Shown: piece after piece, positions 38,902-48,257 of the stretch
Layout: each line of letters opens with the position of its first letter
How positions within the stretch are numbered: position 1 is the first letter of the stretch
Origin: an uncultured Alphaproteobacteria bacterium
Lineage (GTDB): Bacteria > Pseudomonadota > Alphaproteobacteria > Rs-D84
Assembly (NCBI GenBank): GCA_949156565.1
Contig: CASCZI010000004.1
Location: forward strand, 1-64,000
Reading direction: 5' to 3'
Length of the DNA: 64,000 nt
Made by a program: the position numbers and the translations under genes
Notes under the pieces: model-generated
Databases searched by the model: none
What the model saw: only the letters and a program-made list of their open reading frames with translations
What the model was told of the DNA's origin: nothing

Positions 38902-39825
38902 TTACTTTTTCAATGGTTCGACGGCATATTCGCCCGGCCCGATCGTCCGCAGGTCGCGGTTAAATTCGGTATCTGTGCCCACATCAAATTCGGCGCGCAT
39001 TTGCATGCTGCCCGTGGTGTATTCTGTTTTGAATAATGCATACCCTGTTCCACCGCCGGCCGTTGGCCCCTGTAGCCCCAGTGAATAATACCCGCCCAAA
39101 ATACCATAGTCCAGATCGATGTAATCAATGCTGACCAATAATGATACGTTGGTTAGCCCGTCACTGGTCATGTTGCATGTAAATTCGCGGTTGGATAATG
39201 TGGCCTGGGTGTTGGCGGGAACCGATATGTCCATGACCGTTGGTTCGCATTTACGATCAATCCCATTAACCAGAAAATCATACGTCATGCCGACCGTCGC
39301 CTTGGATAAACCGGTTGATACATTCACCTGAGATATGGTGGCGCGGGGCATTTTCACCAATGCGTTTGCGATCCCGGCGCGTACAGGGAATGAAATACCC
39401 GATTGTAAACAATCGCGCGAAAACGGATCTGCCTCGCATATACTTAATGTCGAATGGGCGTTCATCATGAACATGTTCGCCAGACTGTTGAACAAAAACG
39501 TGCGGGTGATACGATCGTTTAGGTGGGTGCATCCAAAATTGCGACAAATCACCATCGGACGTGATGCATACATTGATCCCGGATAGATTTGGGATTGAAT
39601 GGCACGCGCGGCCGCAATGTTGTTATCGTAATTAATGCTGTCGGCGCGTTCCATAAATTCTGTTTCGGGGATAAAGTTTTGATCATCCGGATAGGCATAG
39701 TATGATTGCACCGGCGTTTCGGTATAGATTGTTTGAAAATCCCCGGTCATTGTTTCATAATTGGCCGCCATCGCGGTTCCGGCAATCATTGCAGCAATTA
39801 CAGCCGAAAAAACATACTTTGCCAT
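38902..39825 (-). CDS. Secreted hypothetical protein
   Basis: Signal peptide MAKYVFSAVIAAMIAGTAMAA; 307 aa. Confidence 0.65.
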   Translation of the reverse strand: MAKYVFSAVIAAMIAGTAMAANYETMTGDFQTIYTETPVQSYYAYPDDQNFIPETEFMERADSINYDNNIAAARAIQSQIYPGSMYASRPMVICRNFGCTHLNDRITRTFLFNSLANMFMMNAHSTLSICEADPFSRDCLQSGISFPVRAGIANALVKMPRATISQVNVSTGLSKATVGMTYDFLVNGIDRKCEPTVMDISVPANTQATLSNREFTCNMTSDGLTNVSLLVSIDYIDLDYGILGGYYSLGLQGPTAGGGTGYALFKTEYTTGSMQMRAEFDVGTDTEFNRDLRTIGPGEYAVEPLKK

Positions 39826-39974
39826 GGAAAACCCCTATTCCTTTTTGTTCTTTGTTTTATTCATGATAAAACATTCGCGCAATGCGTGTCAAATCAAAAA
39901 GATTTTTATTGAAATGGTCATAACGAATGTTTTATAAGTATAATACTTCATTTAAAACAAAGAAAGGTGGAATT

Positions 39975-40634
39975 ATGGTTGATTTGATCATAACGGGGGG
40001 ATCAGGAAAACTGCACGCGGTATATCATAAATCTGCCGTGCCGGGCGCGCCATTGGCGGTGGTATTATCGGGTAACCCACGCCATAGACATCATATGAAC
40101 GATCGTGTTTCGTATGCCATGTTTCGTGCCTTTATGGATATTGGTTTTTCGGTTGTGCGGTTTAATTATCGCGGGGTTAATGATTCCGAAGGCGCCATTG
40201 GCACCACGGCGGACAACATGTTGGATATTGCGACCGTCATCGATTGGATTCAAAATCATAACGAAGACAGTGATAAAATATGGCTGGCGGGACATGGTTT
40301 GGGGGCATGGTATGTGCTTCAGGCGATGATGCGTCGTCCCGAAGTATCGGGATTTGCATTGGTGTCGCCAGATCCATCGGTGTCGGATTTTGCATTTTTG
40401 TCGCCACGACCCAATCGGGGATTGTTATTACAAGGTGCCATGGAATCTGATGATGCACGGGCGTTCGCCACACAATTAACCCAGGTTTTGAAAAAGCAGG
40501 CACAAATCGATCTGGAAACAATCCGGGTGAAAAATGCGGATGCAACATACGGTGCACCGGCCGATCTGCGCCAGATGTATAATGACCTTAAGGCATATGT
40601 CGGTCGTGAAAACGCCGAAGATAAGTTATTATAG
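39975..40634 (+). CDS. Alpha/beta hydrolase family protein
   Basis: VVLSGNPRHRHHMNDRV...FSVVRFNYRGVNDSEGAIG...IWLAGHGLGAWYVLQAM. Confidence 0.8.
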   Translation: MVDLIITGGSGKLHAVYHKSAVPGAPLAVVLSGNPRHRHHMNDRVSYAMFRAFMDIGFSVVRFNYRGVNDSEGAIGTTADNMLDIATVIDWIQNHNEDSDKIWLAGHGLGAWYVLQAMMRRPEVSGFALVSPDPSVSDFAFLSPRPNRGLLLQGAMESDDARAFATQLTQVLKKQAQIDLETIRVKNADATYGAPADLRQMYNDLKAYVGRENAEDKLL

Positions 40635-40667
40635 GAACAAGGTACAGAGACACGGAACGGTTGTTTA

Positions 40668-41660
40668 ATGAATACAAACGATAGATTTTTGGATGCAAAT
40701 ATTCCGGATGAATTGGCGGCGACCATTCGACCGAAAACGTTAAACGATTTTATCGGGCATGAAAGTTTAAAACAAAATTTATCCGTCTTTGTATCGGGGG
40801 CACGTACCCGGGGCGAAGCGATGGATCACGTCTTGCTCTATGGGCCGCCGGGATTGGGGAAAACAACGTTGGCACATATTGTGGCCAATGAATTGGGGAC
40901 GAATTTTCGTGCAACCGCCGCGCCTATGTTGACCAAGCAAGGCGATTTGGCCGCGATTTTAACGTCGCTGGAACCGATGGATGTATTGTTTATTGATGAA
41001 ATTCACCGGTTGCCGACCGCGATCGAAGAAGTGCTCTATTCCGCGATGGAAGATTATAAGCTTGACATCATGTTGGGCGAAGGGCCATCTGCCAAAAGTG
41101 TGCGGATCGACCTGCCCCCGTTTACTCTTGTTGGGGCGACAACGCGAACGGGATTATTGTCTAATCCGTTGCGCGATCGATTTGGTATTGATTTACGATT
41201 GACATTTTATGCACCGGATGATCTGGCCAAAATCATTATACGCAGTGCGTCGATCCTTGGGACACAAATCGATCCCGATGCGGCGCGTGCGTTGGCCGCG
41301 GCGGCACGCGGAACGCCGCGTATCGCCAATCGATTATTGAAACGGGCTCGTGATTTCGCCGCGGCAACGCACGCGCCGCGTATCACCGCGGACACGATTA
41401 AAACCACATTGGTTCAATTGCATGTAGATGGGTCGGGTTTGGATGAAATTGACCGTGAATACATGACGGCCATTATTCGACACTATGCGGGTGGGCCGGT
41501 TGGGATTGACAATCTGGCGGCGGCATTATCAGAACCCGCCGACACGATCGAAGACGTGATTGAACCCTATTTGATGCAACTGGGGTTTGTTCAGCGTACG
41601 CCCCGCGGTCGCGTGGTGACGGATGCCGGATATGCACATTTGGGATTGGTGAAGTCATGA
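40668..41660 (+). CDS. ruvB: Holliday junction helicase subunit RuvB
   Basis: [19 protein letters not shown]-like start, [50 protein letters not shown]. Confidence 0.95.
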   Translation: MNTNDRFLDANIPDELAATIRPKTLNDFIGHESLKQNLSVFVSGARTRGEAMDHVLLYGPPGLGKTTLAHIVANELGTNFRATAAPMLTKQGDLAAILTSLEPMDVLFIDEIHRLPTAIEEVLYSAMEDYKLDIMLGEGPSAKSVRIDLPPFTLVGATTRTGLLSNPLRDRFGIDLRLTFYAPDDLAKIIIRSASILGTQIDPDAARALAAAARGTPRIANRLLKRARDFAAATHAPRITADTIKTTLVQLHVDGSGLDEIDREYMTAIIRHYAGGPVGIDNLAAALSEPADTIEDVIEPYLMQLGFVQRTPRGRVVTDAGYAHLGLVKS

Positions 41661-41833
41661 TTGCCGAAAAAATGGTGGATTTTTTTGGATTGGCCGAGCG
41701 GTTGGAATGCGAATACCGTCTGACGCGAATGTCGGATGGGGCGCGGCAATCGGTGGCGACGCGGTTGCGGGTGGAACAAAATATTGATGCCGATGTTTGT
41801 TATCGGGGGGACAAGAAAAATGACAACACATGA
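41657..41833 (+). CDS. 58-aa ORF overlapping the ruvB stop and the ybgC start
   Basis: ATGA overlap with ruv[59 protein letters not shown]; below the length cutoff of the supplied track. Confidence 0.45.
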   Translation: MIAEKMVDFFGLAERLECEYRLTRMSDGARQSVATRLRVEQNIDADVCYRGDKKNDNT

Positions 41834-42197
41834 ATTTCCATTTATGGTGGCCTATGCCGATACGGATGCCGGCGGGATTGTTTATCACGCCCGGTATATT
41901 GAAATTGCCGAACGTGCGCGTATGGCGTGGTTGCGGGGGCATTTTGCCGCGCCGGGCGATTTGGGATTTGTGGTGCGTCGGTTATCGGTTGATTACGTGC
42001 GGCCATTGCGTCTGGGGGATGAATTTGTGGTTCAATCGCGCGTTGTAGATATGGGGGCGGCGTCGATGGAAATGGAACAAAAGTTTATAAAAGACGACGT
42101 TGTTCATGTGGTGGTCACATTGACGGTGGCGTATCTGGGTGGCGACATGCGCCCCAAAAGAATACCGGACGAATTGTTACGATTTTTAGAAAAATAA
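41820..42197 (+). CDS. ybgC: YbgC-like acyl-CoA thioesterase (tol-associated)
   Basis: Hotdog motif VAYADTDAGGIVYHARYIEIAERARMAWLR; upstream of tolQ. Confidence 0.88.
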   Translation: MTTHEFPFMVAYADTDAGGIVYHARYIEIAERARMAWLRGHFAAPGDLGFVVRRLSVDYVRPLRLGDEFVVQSRVVDMGAASMEMEQKFIKDDVVHVVVTLTVAYLGGDMRPKRIPDELLRFLEK

Positions 42198-42217
42198 AAA
42201 AAGAAAGGAAAGAGAAA

Positions 42218-42715
42218 ATGCAAGGAAACAACTTTTCATTATTGTCGCTGTTTACCGGTGGCGATGTGATGACATTGATTATATCGCTGTTGCTGGTGGT
42301 GGGCAGTGTTTTGTCATGGGCCATTATTATTGAAAAATTCCGTCTGTGGCATCGAACCCGTCGCAATCCGGTCAAAATAAAGGCTGGCGATAACCCAGAC
42401 TTAATCGTAGATCGGCTGATACGTCCGTTTGACAAGAATCTGTGGTTTTTATCCATGCTGTCCTATGTTGCGCCGTTTGTGGGGTTGTTCGGCACAATTT
42501 GGGGGGTGATGGATGCCTTTGCGTCAATTGGGGTGAATCAATCGGTATCCATTGGTGTGATTGCGCCTGGGTTGGCGACGGCCCTGGGGACAACTGCATT
42601 GGGGTTAATTGCGGCGGTACCGGCGGCGGTGGCATATCAATATTTTACAAAACGTGCCGACGATTTATACGACAACTTGAATGACGCGCGCAAGGAAATG
42701 AAAACCAAGAAATAA
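42218..42715 (+). CDS. tolQ: TolQ/ExbB family proton channel
   Basis: YVAPFVGLFGTIWGVMDAF, SIGVIAPGLATALGTTALGLIAAVPAAVAYQYF. Confidence 0.88.
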   Translation: MQGNNFSLLSLFTGGDVMTLIISLLLVVGSVLSWAIIIEKFRLWHRTRRNPVKIKAGDNPDLIVDRLIRPFDKNLWFLSMLSYVAPFVGLFGTIWGVMDAFASIGVNQSVSIGVIAPGLATALGTTALGLIAAVPAAVAYQYFTKRADDLYDNLNDARKEMKTKK

Positions 42716-42719
42716 TCCT

Positions 42720-43307
42720 ATGGCTATAAATTTGTCAGATTTTCCCAAATTAATTCGTGGTGGGGGATGTGAATTACGCTATATCCCTGCGACCCCAGAA
42801 AATGCCCAAATGGTTTTCGATGCCATTGATGGTACGCGGGCATTTTTGCGGCAATGGTTGGGGTTCGTCGGGATGATAAAAAGTCCTGATGACGCGCTGC
42901 GGTGGATGGAATCCCATGTTGTAACCCCATGGGTGAACCAGAAAAAATTTTGGTTGGGAATTTTTCAAGACGGGCACTTTGTTGGGTGCATTAGTGTGTT
43001 TGATTTCGAACCGGACCCGGTGGCATCGGCCCAAATTGGGTATTGGTTGGTTCAATCGGTGACCGGGCGTGGGATTATGGCCGATGCATTGCACGCCATG
43101 GAATCGGAATTGTTTGGACGCGGAATTAATCGCATGGAAATTCGGGTTGACGCTGGGAACATTCCATCAATGCATGTGGCCGAACGTGGTGGATATCATT
43201 TAGACGGCGTTTTACGTGCCGCGTCATATGCCCCGTCGGTTGGGGTGTGTGATTTATATGTGTATTCAAAGTTAAAGACGGAGTATGAAAAAAATGTCGC
43301 GAAATAG
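42720..43307 (+). CDS. GNAT acetyltransferase, RimJ/RimL-like
   Basis: IGYWLVQSVTGRGIMADALHAMESELFGRGINRMEIRVDAGNIPSMHVAERGGYHLDGVLR. Confidence 0.85.
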   Translation: MAINLSDFPKLIRGGGCELRYIPATPENAQMVFDAIDGTRAFLRQWLGFVGMIKSPDDALRWMESHVVTPWVNQKKFWLGIFQDGHFVGCISVFDFEPDPVASAQIGYWLVQSVTGRGIMADALHAMESELFGRGINRMEIRVDAGNIPSMHVAERGGYHLDGVLRAASYAPSVGVCDLYVYSKLKTEYEKNVAK

Positions 43308-43695
43308 ACGCAGAAATTCAGATGCCAACATATCATTGACGCCAATGATTGATGTGATGACGGTGTTATTGGCGGTGTTTATGGTGACAACGCCGATCAT
43401 GACCAATGGGATCAATCTGGATTTGCCCAATGCGGGGCATTCGGCATTGACGGGTAATGATCATGCGATCCAGATCAGTGTGGATTCCGCCGGGCGTTAT
43501 TATATTGGTGAAATGCAATTACCGGCGGCAGATGTTGTCACGCGTGCGATTGCCATGCGCGGGGAAAATCCGCAATTAACGATTGTGATTAATGGGGATA
43601 AATCGGCGGATTATGGGGCGGTGATGAACATCATGGGGCGGTTAAAAGATGCTGGATTTTCACGGGTGGGGTTGCGTACGAAATCGGGGAAGTAA
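43285..43695 (+). CDS. tolR: TolR/ExbD family protein
   Basis: ISLTPMIDVMTVLLAVFMVTTPIMTNGINLDLPNA. Confidence 0.88.
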   Translation: MKKMSRNRRRNSDANISLTPMIDVMTVLLAVFMVTTPIMTNGINLDLPNAGHSALTGNDHAIQISVDSAGRYYIGEMQLPAADVVTRAIAMRGENPQLTIVINGDKSADYGAVMNIMGRLKDAGFSRVGLRTKSGK

Positions 43696-44414
43696 TGAAG
43701 AATAATATTCTGATTTCTTTGTTGTTGCACTTTGGATTAGGGCTGATGATGGCACTGTCGGTGGTGTTTGTTGTTGACCGGGCAATGATGGTGGCCCCGG
43801 ATCGGATAGAAATTACGGAAATTGATTTAAATGATTTGCGCGTGACGGGTGATGACACAAAATTGATTAATACAACCACCCCGCCCCCAACCCCGGATGC
43901 GGTATCGTCCGCCACATCCCATGACACGAACCACGCACCCGATGTGAAATCAGAAACACCGGTTGAAACCGTGCGTATGGATGTTGCCATGGATGAACCA
44001 AAATCCGATGTGCCGTCCGTCCCAGAACCGGATCTAAAACCAATAAATGCACCAAAAAAGAAAACGGTGGTGCGTGTCAATCGTGAAAAATTAACCCGGA
44101 CAATGACGGTGTCGGTACTGGATGCATTACGGGTGGCAATGACACGTTGTTGGGTAATTGATACCACCCATCCGGGAATTTCGGATATTCGGGCCGTGGC
44201 GCATTTAACAATGACGCGCCATGGAACGGTGGCACGGTTGCGCTTTGAATCTGAACCCCGTGCCCAGACAGATCCGGCCTTTGGCTATGTCTTGGAAACA
44301 ATCCGGGATGCCATCAAAACATGTCAACCGTTTAAAATGTTGCCAGTAAACGAATTTGAAACCTGGGAAAAGATTGAATTAACATTTTATCCAACCACTG
44401 GAAAAATTATGTAG
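43695..44414 (+). CDS. TolA/TonB-like protein
   Basis: Position after tolR; N-terminal TM; Pro/Thr/Asp-rich linker; C-terminal VAHLTMTRHGTVARLRFESEP. Confidence 0.65.
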   Translation: MKNNILISLLLHFGLGLMMALSVVFVVDRAMMVAPDRIEITEIDLNDLRVTGDDTKLINTTTPPPTPDAVSSATSHDTNHAPDVKSETPVETVRMDVAMDEPKSDVPSVPEPDLKPINAPKKKTVVRVNREKLTRTMTVSVLDALRVAMTRCWVIDTTHPGISDIRAVAHLTMTRHGTVARLRFESEPRAQTDPAFGYVLETIRDAIKTCQPFKMLPVNEFETWEKIELTFYPTTGKIM

Positions 44415-44478
44415 CGGATTTTATGTCCGTTGTCAAAGGGGTGGCGCATTGCTATAATCAATGCCTAAGGAGATACAT

Positions 44479-44934
44479 ATGAAAAAAATTTTGTCGATTT
44501 TTATGATTCTTGGGGTTACAGCATGTACGGCGAATTTAAATTCCGATAATTATCAAACATCTGCGGCGGGGCGAATTAATTCTGTGCAAGAAGGGGTGAT
44601 TATCAATGTCCGTGATGTTCGTGTTGCGACCGAAGGCGGCGGTTTCGGATCACTGGCGGGGGGTGTGGCCGGTGGGGCGGCCGGATCTATGATTGGCGGC
44701 AATACCGCGGTCAATGTTATTGGGGCGGTTGGTGGTGCGGTTTTGGGCAGTGCCCTGGGGGCCAAGGCCCAAGAAGGCCTGTCGGCCCAGCGTGGTTATG
44801 AATACATTGTCAAATTGGACAGTGGTCGGGCCATTACATTGACCCAAGGGACAGATGTCAAATTGTCGGTTGGCCAACCGGTTTATGTCTTGGATGCGGA
44901 TGGTGGGCATCGCGCACGGATTATCCCACGATGA
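44479..44934 (+). CDS. SlyB-like glycine-zipper outer-membrane lipoprotein
   Basis: Lipobox GVTAC; GGFGSLAGGVAGGAAGSMIGGNTAVNVIGAVGGAVLGSALG. Confidence 0.85.
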   Translation: MKKILSIFMILGVTACTANLNSDNYQTSAAGRINSVQEGVIINVRDVRVATEGGGFGSLAGGVAGGAAGSMIGGNTAVNVIGAVGGAVLGSALGAKAQEGLSAQRGYEYIVKLDSGRAITLTQGTDVKLSVGQPVYVLDADGGHRARIIPR

Positions 44935-44935
44935 T

Positions 44936-44968
44936 AAAAAAATCGCCTAATTGGGCGATTTTTTTTTA
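44936..44968 (+). terminator. Rho-independent terminator
   Basis: aaaaaatcgcctaattgggcgatttttttt. Confidence 0.8.
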
Positions 44969-45224
44969 TGAATAATTTTGCTCGATACTGGGGATTGAAA
45001 AAATGGTGCATATGGTCACACCATGGCCATGGGATAAATGAACCGATGGTTATTGGGGGGATGGCAACAAATAACTTGCATTTATCAAATACATATCATA
45101 TAATTAACAAGATTTTACGGGTGGGCGTAAAATCAATCCGATTAACCCCACAAGACCTTACATTTTATGCAACGCGTAAAATGTTAGTGTTCAGTTTGTA
45201 ATTATTCATTTGATTTGCGCGCAA

Positions 45225-45295
45225 TGCGCGACTTTCATCTGAACTTTGAACGCTGAACTCTGTAAAAATCGCGCAACGATTTTTACAATGGCAAG
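45225..45295. repeat. R2 end fragment, copy 5
   Basis: catctgaactttgaacgctgaactctgtaaaaatcgcgcaacgatttttac. Confidence 0.6.
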
Positions 45296-45312
45296 CTTTG
45301 TTTAATTTCTCT

Positions 45313-47001
45313 ATGAAAGATTTATCCAAAGATTTATTTAATCCGCTGGCTGGCGAAGATTTTGTCCAGATGTTTGACACAAACTATGGCAATCAAGAAA
45401 CGCTGCAAGGCTATGCGACCAAGGGGACCGTCAAAGATATTCGCGGTGATTTCGCGATGGTTGATGTGGGCCTGAAATCCGAAGGGCGCGTTCCGTTAAA
45501 AGAATTTGGGGCGTCTGTACCGGCGGTTGGCGACATTATTGATGTGTTTGTTGAACGTTATGAATCCCGCGAAGGAACGGCCGTTCTGTCGTATACCAAG
45601 GCACGTGCGGAAAAAGCATGGAAAGACCTGGAAAAGACGGTGGCCGATGGCGTCGATCCCGAAGGGACAATTATCGATGTTGTTCGTGGTGGATTTACCG
45701 TCGATCTGGGCGGGGTGTTTGCATTTATGCCATCATCCCAGGTGGATCACAAACCGGTTCGCGATGCGAAATCCCTGATTGGGTTAAAAGACAAATTCCG
45801 CGTTTTGAAAATGGATGCGTTGCGTACAAACGCCATTGTGTCCCGCCGCGCGATTCAATCTGATTCCATTGCGGCCGCCCAGAAAGAAGCGATGAAGAAC
45901 ATCACATTGGGCGCAGTGATCGAAGGAACGGTTAAGAATATCACCGACTATGGTGTGTTCGTTGATTTGGGCGGAATCGATGGTCTGTTGCACGTGACCG
46001 ATTTGTCTTGGAAACGTGTTAATCACCCGCGCGAATTGGTTCACGTTGGTGAAAAGATCAAGGTCAAGGTTATTCAGTTTGATCCGGAATCCCATCGTAT
46101 TTCGTTGGGCGCGAAACAGTTGGAAGACGATCCGTGGGATACCGCGGCCCGTGCGTTCAACGTTGGCGATACCGTTTCCGGCAAGGTGTCATCATTGACC
46201 GATTACGGTGCATTTATCGACCTGGGGAACAATATCGAAGGATTGGTTCACATGTCGGAATTGTCATGGACGAACAAGAATATTCATCCGTCAAAAGTGT
46301 TACAAAACGGCCAAGATGTTGATGTGGTTGTTCTGGGGATTGATCAAGACAAACGTCGGATTTCCTTAGGCTATAAACAATTACAGGAAAATCCGTGGAA
46401 GAAATTCGCCGAAACACACAATGTTGGCGATATCGTTACCGGCCCGATCAAGAACACAACAGAATTTGGTCTGTTTGTGGCATTGACACCGGAACTGGAC
46501 GGGATGGTTCATATCTCTGATCTGTCATGGAACAAGCTGGACGAAGAAGAACTGAAAAAGTTTGTTCGCGGCCAGGAAGTGACGGCAAAGATTCTGGATA
46601 TCAATCCGGAAAAAGAACGTGTCACATTGGGGATCAAGCAATTGACCGAAGGTGCCGATAGTAATGCGGTATCTGTCAAGAAAGGCGCGGTTGTTTCCGG
46701 TACGGTTTCTGAAATCACACCTGATGAATTAATTTTGACATTGGCGGGTGATGCGCGCGGTGTAATCCGTCGCACTGATCTGTCGCGTGAAAAGAACGAA
46801 CAAGATACGTCAAAGTTCAAAATTGGTGACACCGTCGAAGCGTCTGTTGTGTCGGTCGAAGACAATACTGTTAAACTGTCGATCCGTGCGTTGCAAGTGA
46901 CGTTGGAAAAACAGGCGGTCAAAGAATACGCCAATCAGGCCGATAGTGGTTCGGTCCTGGGTGATATTCTGGGGGCTGCGATTGAAAACAGCAAGAAATA
47001 A
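45313..47001 (+). CDS. rpsA: 30S ribosomal protein S1
   Basis: Several S1 repeats (GVFVDLGGIDGLLHVTDLSWKRVNHPREL, GAFIDLGNNIEGLVHMSELSW). Confidence 0.95.
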   Translation: MKDLSKDLFNPLAGEDFVQMFDTNYGNQETLQGYATKGTVKDIRGDFAMVDVGLKSEGRVPLKEFGASVPAVGDIIDVFVERYESREGTAVLSYTKARAEKAWKDLEKTVADGVDPEGTIIDVVRGGFTVDLGGVFAFMPSSQVDHKPVRDAKSLIGLKDKFRVLKMDALRTNAIVSRRAIQSDSIAAAQKEAMKNITLGAVIEGTVKNITDYGVFVDLGGIDGLLHVTDLSWKRVNHPRELVHVGEKIKVKVIQFDPESHRISLGAKQLEDDPWDTAARAFNVGDTVSGKVSSLTDYGAFIDLGNNIEGLVHMSELSWTNKNIHPSKVLQNGQDVDVVVLGIDQDKRRISLGYKQLQENPWKKFAETHNVGDIVTGPIKNTTEFGLFVALTPELDGMVHISDLSWNKLDEEELKKFVRGQEVTAKILDINPEKERVTLGIKQLTEGADSNAVSVKKGAVVSGTVSEITPDELILTLAGDARGVIRRTDLSREKNEQDTSKFKIGDTVEASVVSVEDNTVKLSIRALQVTLEKQAVKEYANQADSGSVLGDILGAAIENSKK

Positions 47002-47020
47002 TCACATTTGTGATTGTGAA

Positions 47021-47048
47021 AAATCCCGCCAGCCGGCGGGATTTTTTT
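47021..47048 (+). terminator. Rho-independent terminator downstream of rpsA
   Basis: aaatcccgccagccggcgggattttttt. Confidence 0.8.
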
Positions 47049-47215
47049 TCAGTTTTCAGAGTTCGGACAAAAGACCACCCCGCCACTTCGTGGCACCCCT
47101 CCACCGGAGGGGAACCTGGCTTGAACCAGCCTGATCGCAAGTTCTCCTCCTGTGGAGGAGTACCGGCGTAGCCGGGGAGGTGGTCTTTTATTTAGATCAC
47201 ATACGGGGGAGTTCT
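47049..47215. repeat. R2 dispersed repeat, copy 6
   Basis: cagttttcagagttcgg, ccgccacttcgtggcacccctccaccggaggggaacctgg, gtggaggagtaccggcgtagccgggg. Confidence 0.8.
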
Positions 47216-47233
47216 TGGTTCCCAATTTTTCCC

Positions 47234-47396
47234 TTGTCAAAAATCGCGCAAATGGGTATAATTTCAGGCGTAGAGCGTAAAAACACTATGCCTAATCTAA
47301 ACCACCCTTTGGATTAGGCATAGTGGGACAACAAAAAAATCCCGGAAATCCGGGGTTTGATAAAATAAAAACTATGCCTAATCCAAAGGGTGGTTT
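47234..47396 (+). promoter_or_regulatory. R1 module copy D: promoter, leader (MPNLNHPLD*), second start element
   Basis: -35 TTGTCA (47234-47239), 17-bp spacer, -10 TATAAT (47257-47262); 40-nt palindrome 47285-47324; ACTATGCCTAATCCAAAGGGTGGTTT (47371-47396) is the perfect complement of the palindrome's 3' 26 nt. Confidence 0.75.
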
Positions 47397-48036
47397 TATC
47401 GGGGGGATCAAGATTATGAAATGTTTTGCAACCGTGATTGGGTTTGGTTTGGGGATCTTATTTGTAACCCCTGGCATTGCCTCCATGGCCATGTGTCAGG
47501 TATCCCGGTGCACAGGAAACGAACATCTGTTGGAGTCAGTAGAGTTGTCGCTTTGTGCAACAATGGAAAACAAATGTATAAACGGATACATGGTCCCGAG
47601 TTGTGTCGGTGGCTGTCCAGGTGGCGGATCCGTTCAACAAAAGCCGGTGTCCATTCCAGGGTGCACTGAACAACTCATGGTGGGGATCTGTAAAGTATGT
47701 CCCGTGAATGCCGAAAAAGAATGTATGGCACGGGCCAAAACTTTTACTGATTATGCCCCAGGGTATCAACGGGCCATTAATCCCGAATTTACCGCTGATT
47801 GTCAATGTATCGAACGAAAAGAATTTCGTTGTGCCGCCGGATATTGGCGCGAACGTCTGATTTTTCAAAGTCCTGATGGTTCATTGTCGGGATGTTCGCC
47901 CTGTCCCGATAATGGTGACAGTGTGCCGGGTGCCATCGCAAAGAACCAATGTTTTAAATACACGTTTAGTGATCATACAGGTTCCGGTCACTTTTCAGAC
48001 GGCACTTCCCATATACGATGCAATTACAGTGATTAA
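47374..48036 (+). CDS. Secreted Cys-rich protein with start codon inside the R1 second element
   Basis: MPNPKGGFIGGIKIMKCFATVIGFGLGILFVTPGIAS signal region; many Cys-x-x-Cys-like motifs. Confidence 0.7.
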   Translation: MPNPKGGFIGGIKIMKCFATVIGFGLGILFVTPGIASMAMCQVSRCTGNEHLLESVELSLCATMENKCINGYMVPSCVGGCPGGGSVQQKPVSIPGCTEQLMVGICKVCPVNAEKECMARAKTFTDYAPGYQRAINPEFTADCQCIERKEFRCAAGYWRERLIFQSPDGSLSGCSPCPDNGDSVPGAIAKNQCFKYTFSDHTGSGHFSDGTSHIRCNYSD

Positions 48037-48155
48037 TATGGGCGTGTGGTGGCCGATTTTAGTTTATAGAATAATCCAGCGGGAATATGATGTTTGATAA
48101 AATATGATTTCCCACTGCCCGACAGGCCGGTGCAAAATAAAAGAGTGCGTTTCAT
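48033..48155 (-). pseudogene. Truncated N-terminal fragment of a guanylate-kinase-like P-loop protein
   Basis: MKRTLLFCTGLSGSGKSYFIKHHIPAGLFYKLKSATTRPY*: Walker A GLSGSGKS and Gmk-like SATTRP, then stop. Confidence 0.6.
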
Positions 48156-48257
48156 GTGGTGCTTCGCTTTTCTTTATCATGCGGTTTAAATGGGGATTTG
48201 TCAATTATTTTCCAAAAATATCCTTTGAAAAAATTTTTTTCGTCGTATAATGGGGAT

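Noticed and set aside
47285-47396. R1 inverted repeats as a phase-variation (DNA inversion) switch
   Set aside because: The segment between the inverted copies is under 50 bp and carries no promoter; the promoter lies outside, so inversion would not switch transcription. No recombinase gene is in the window.
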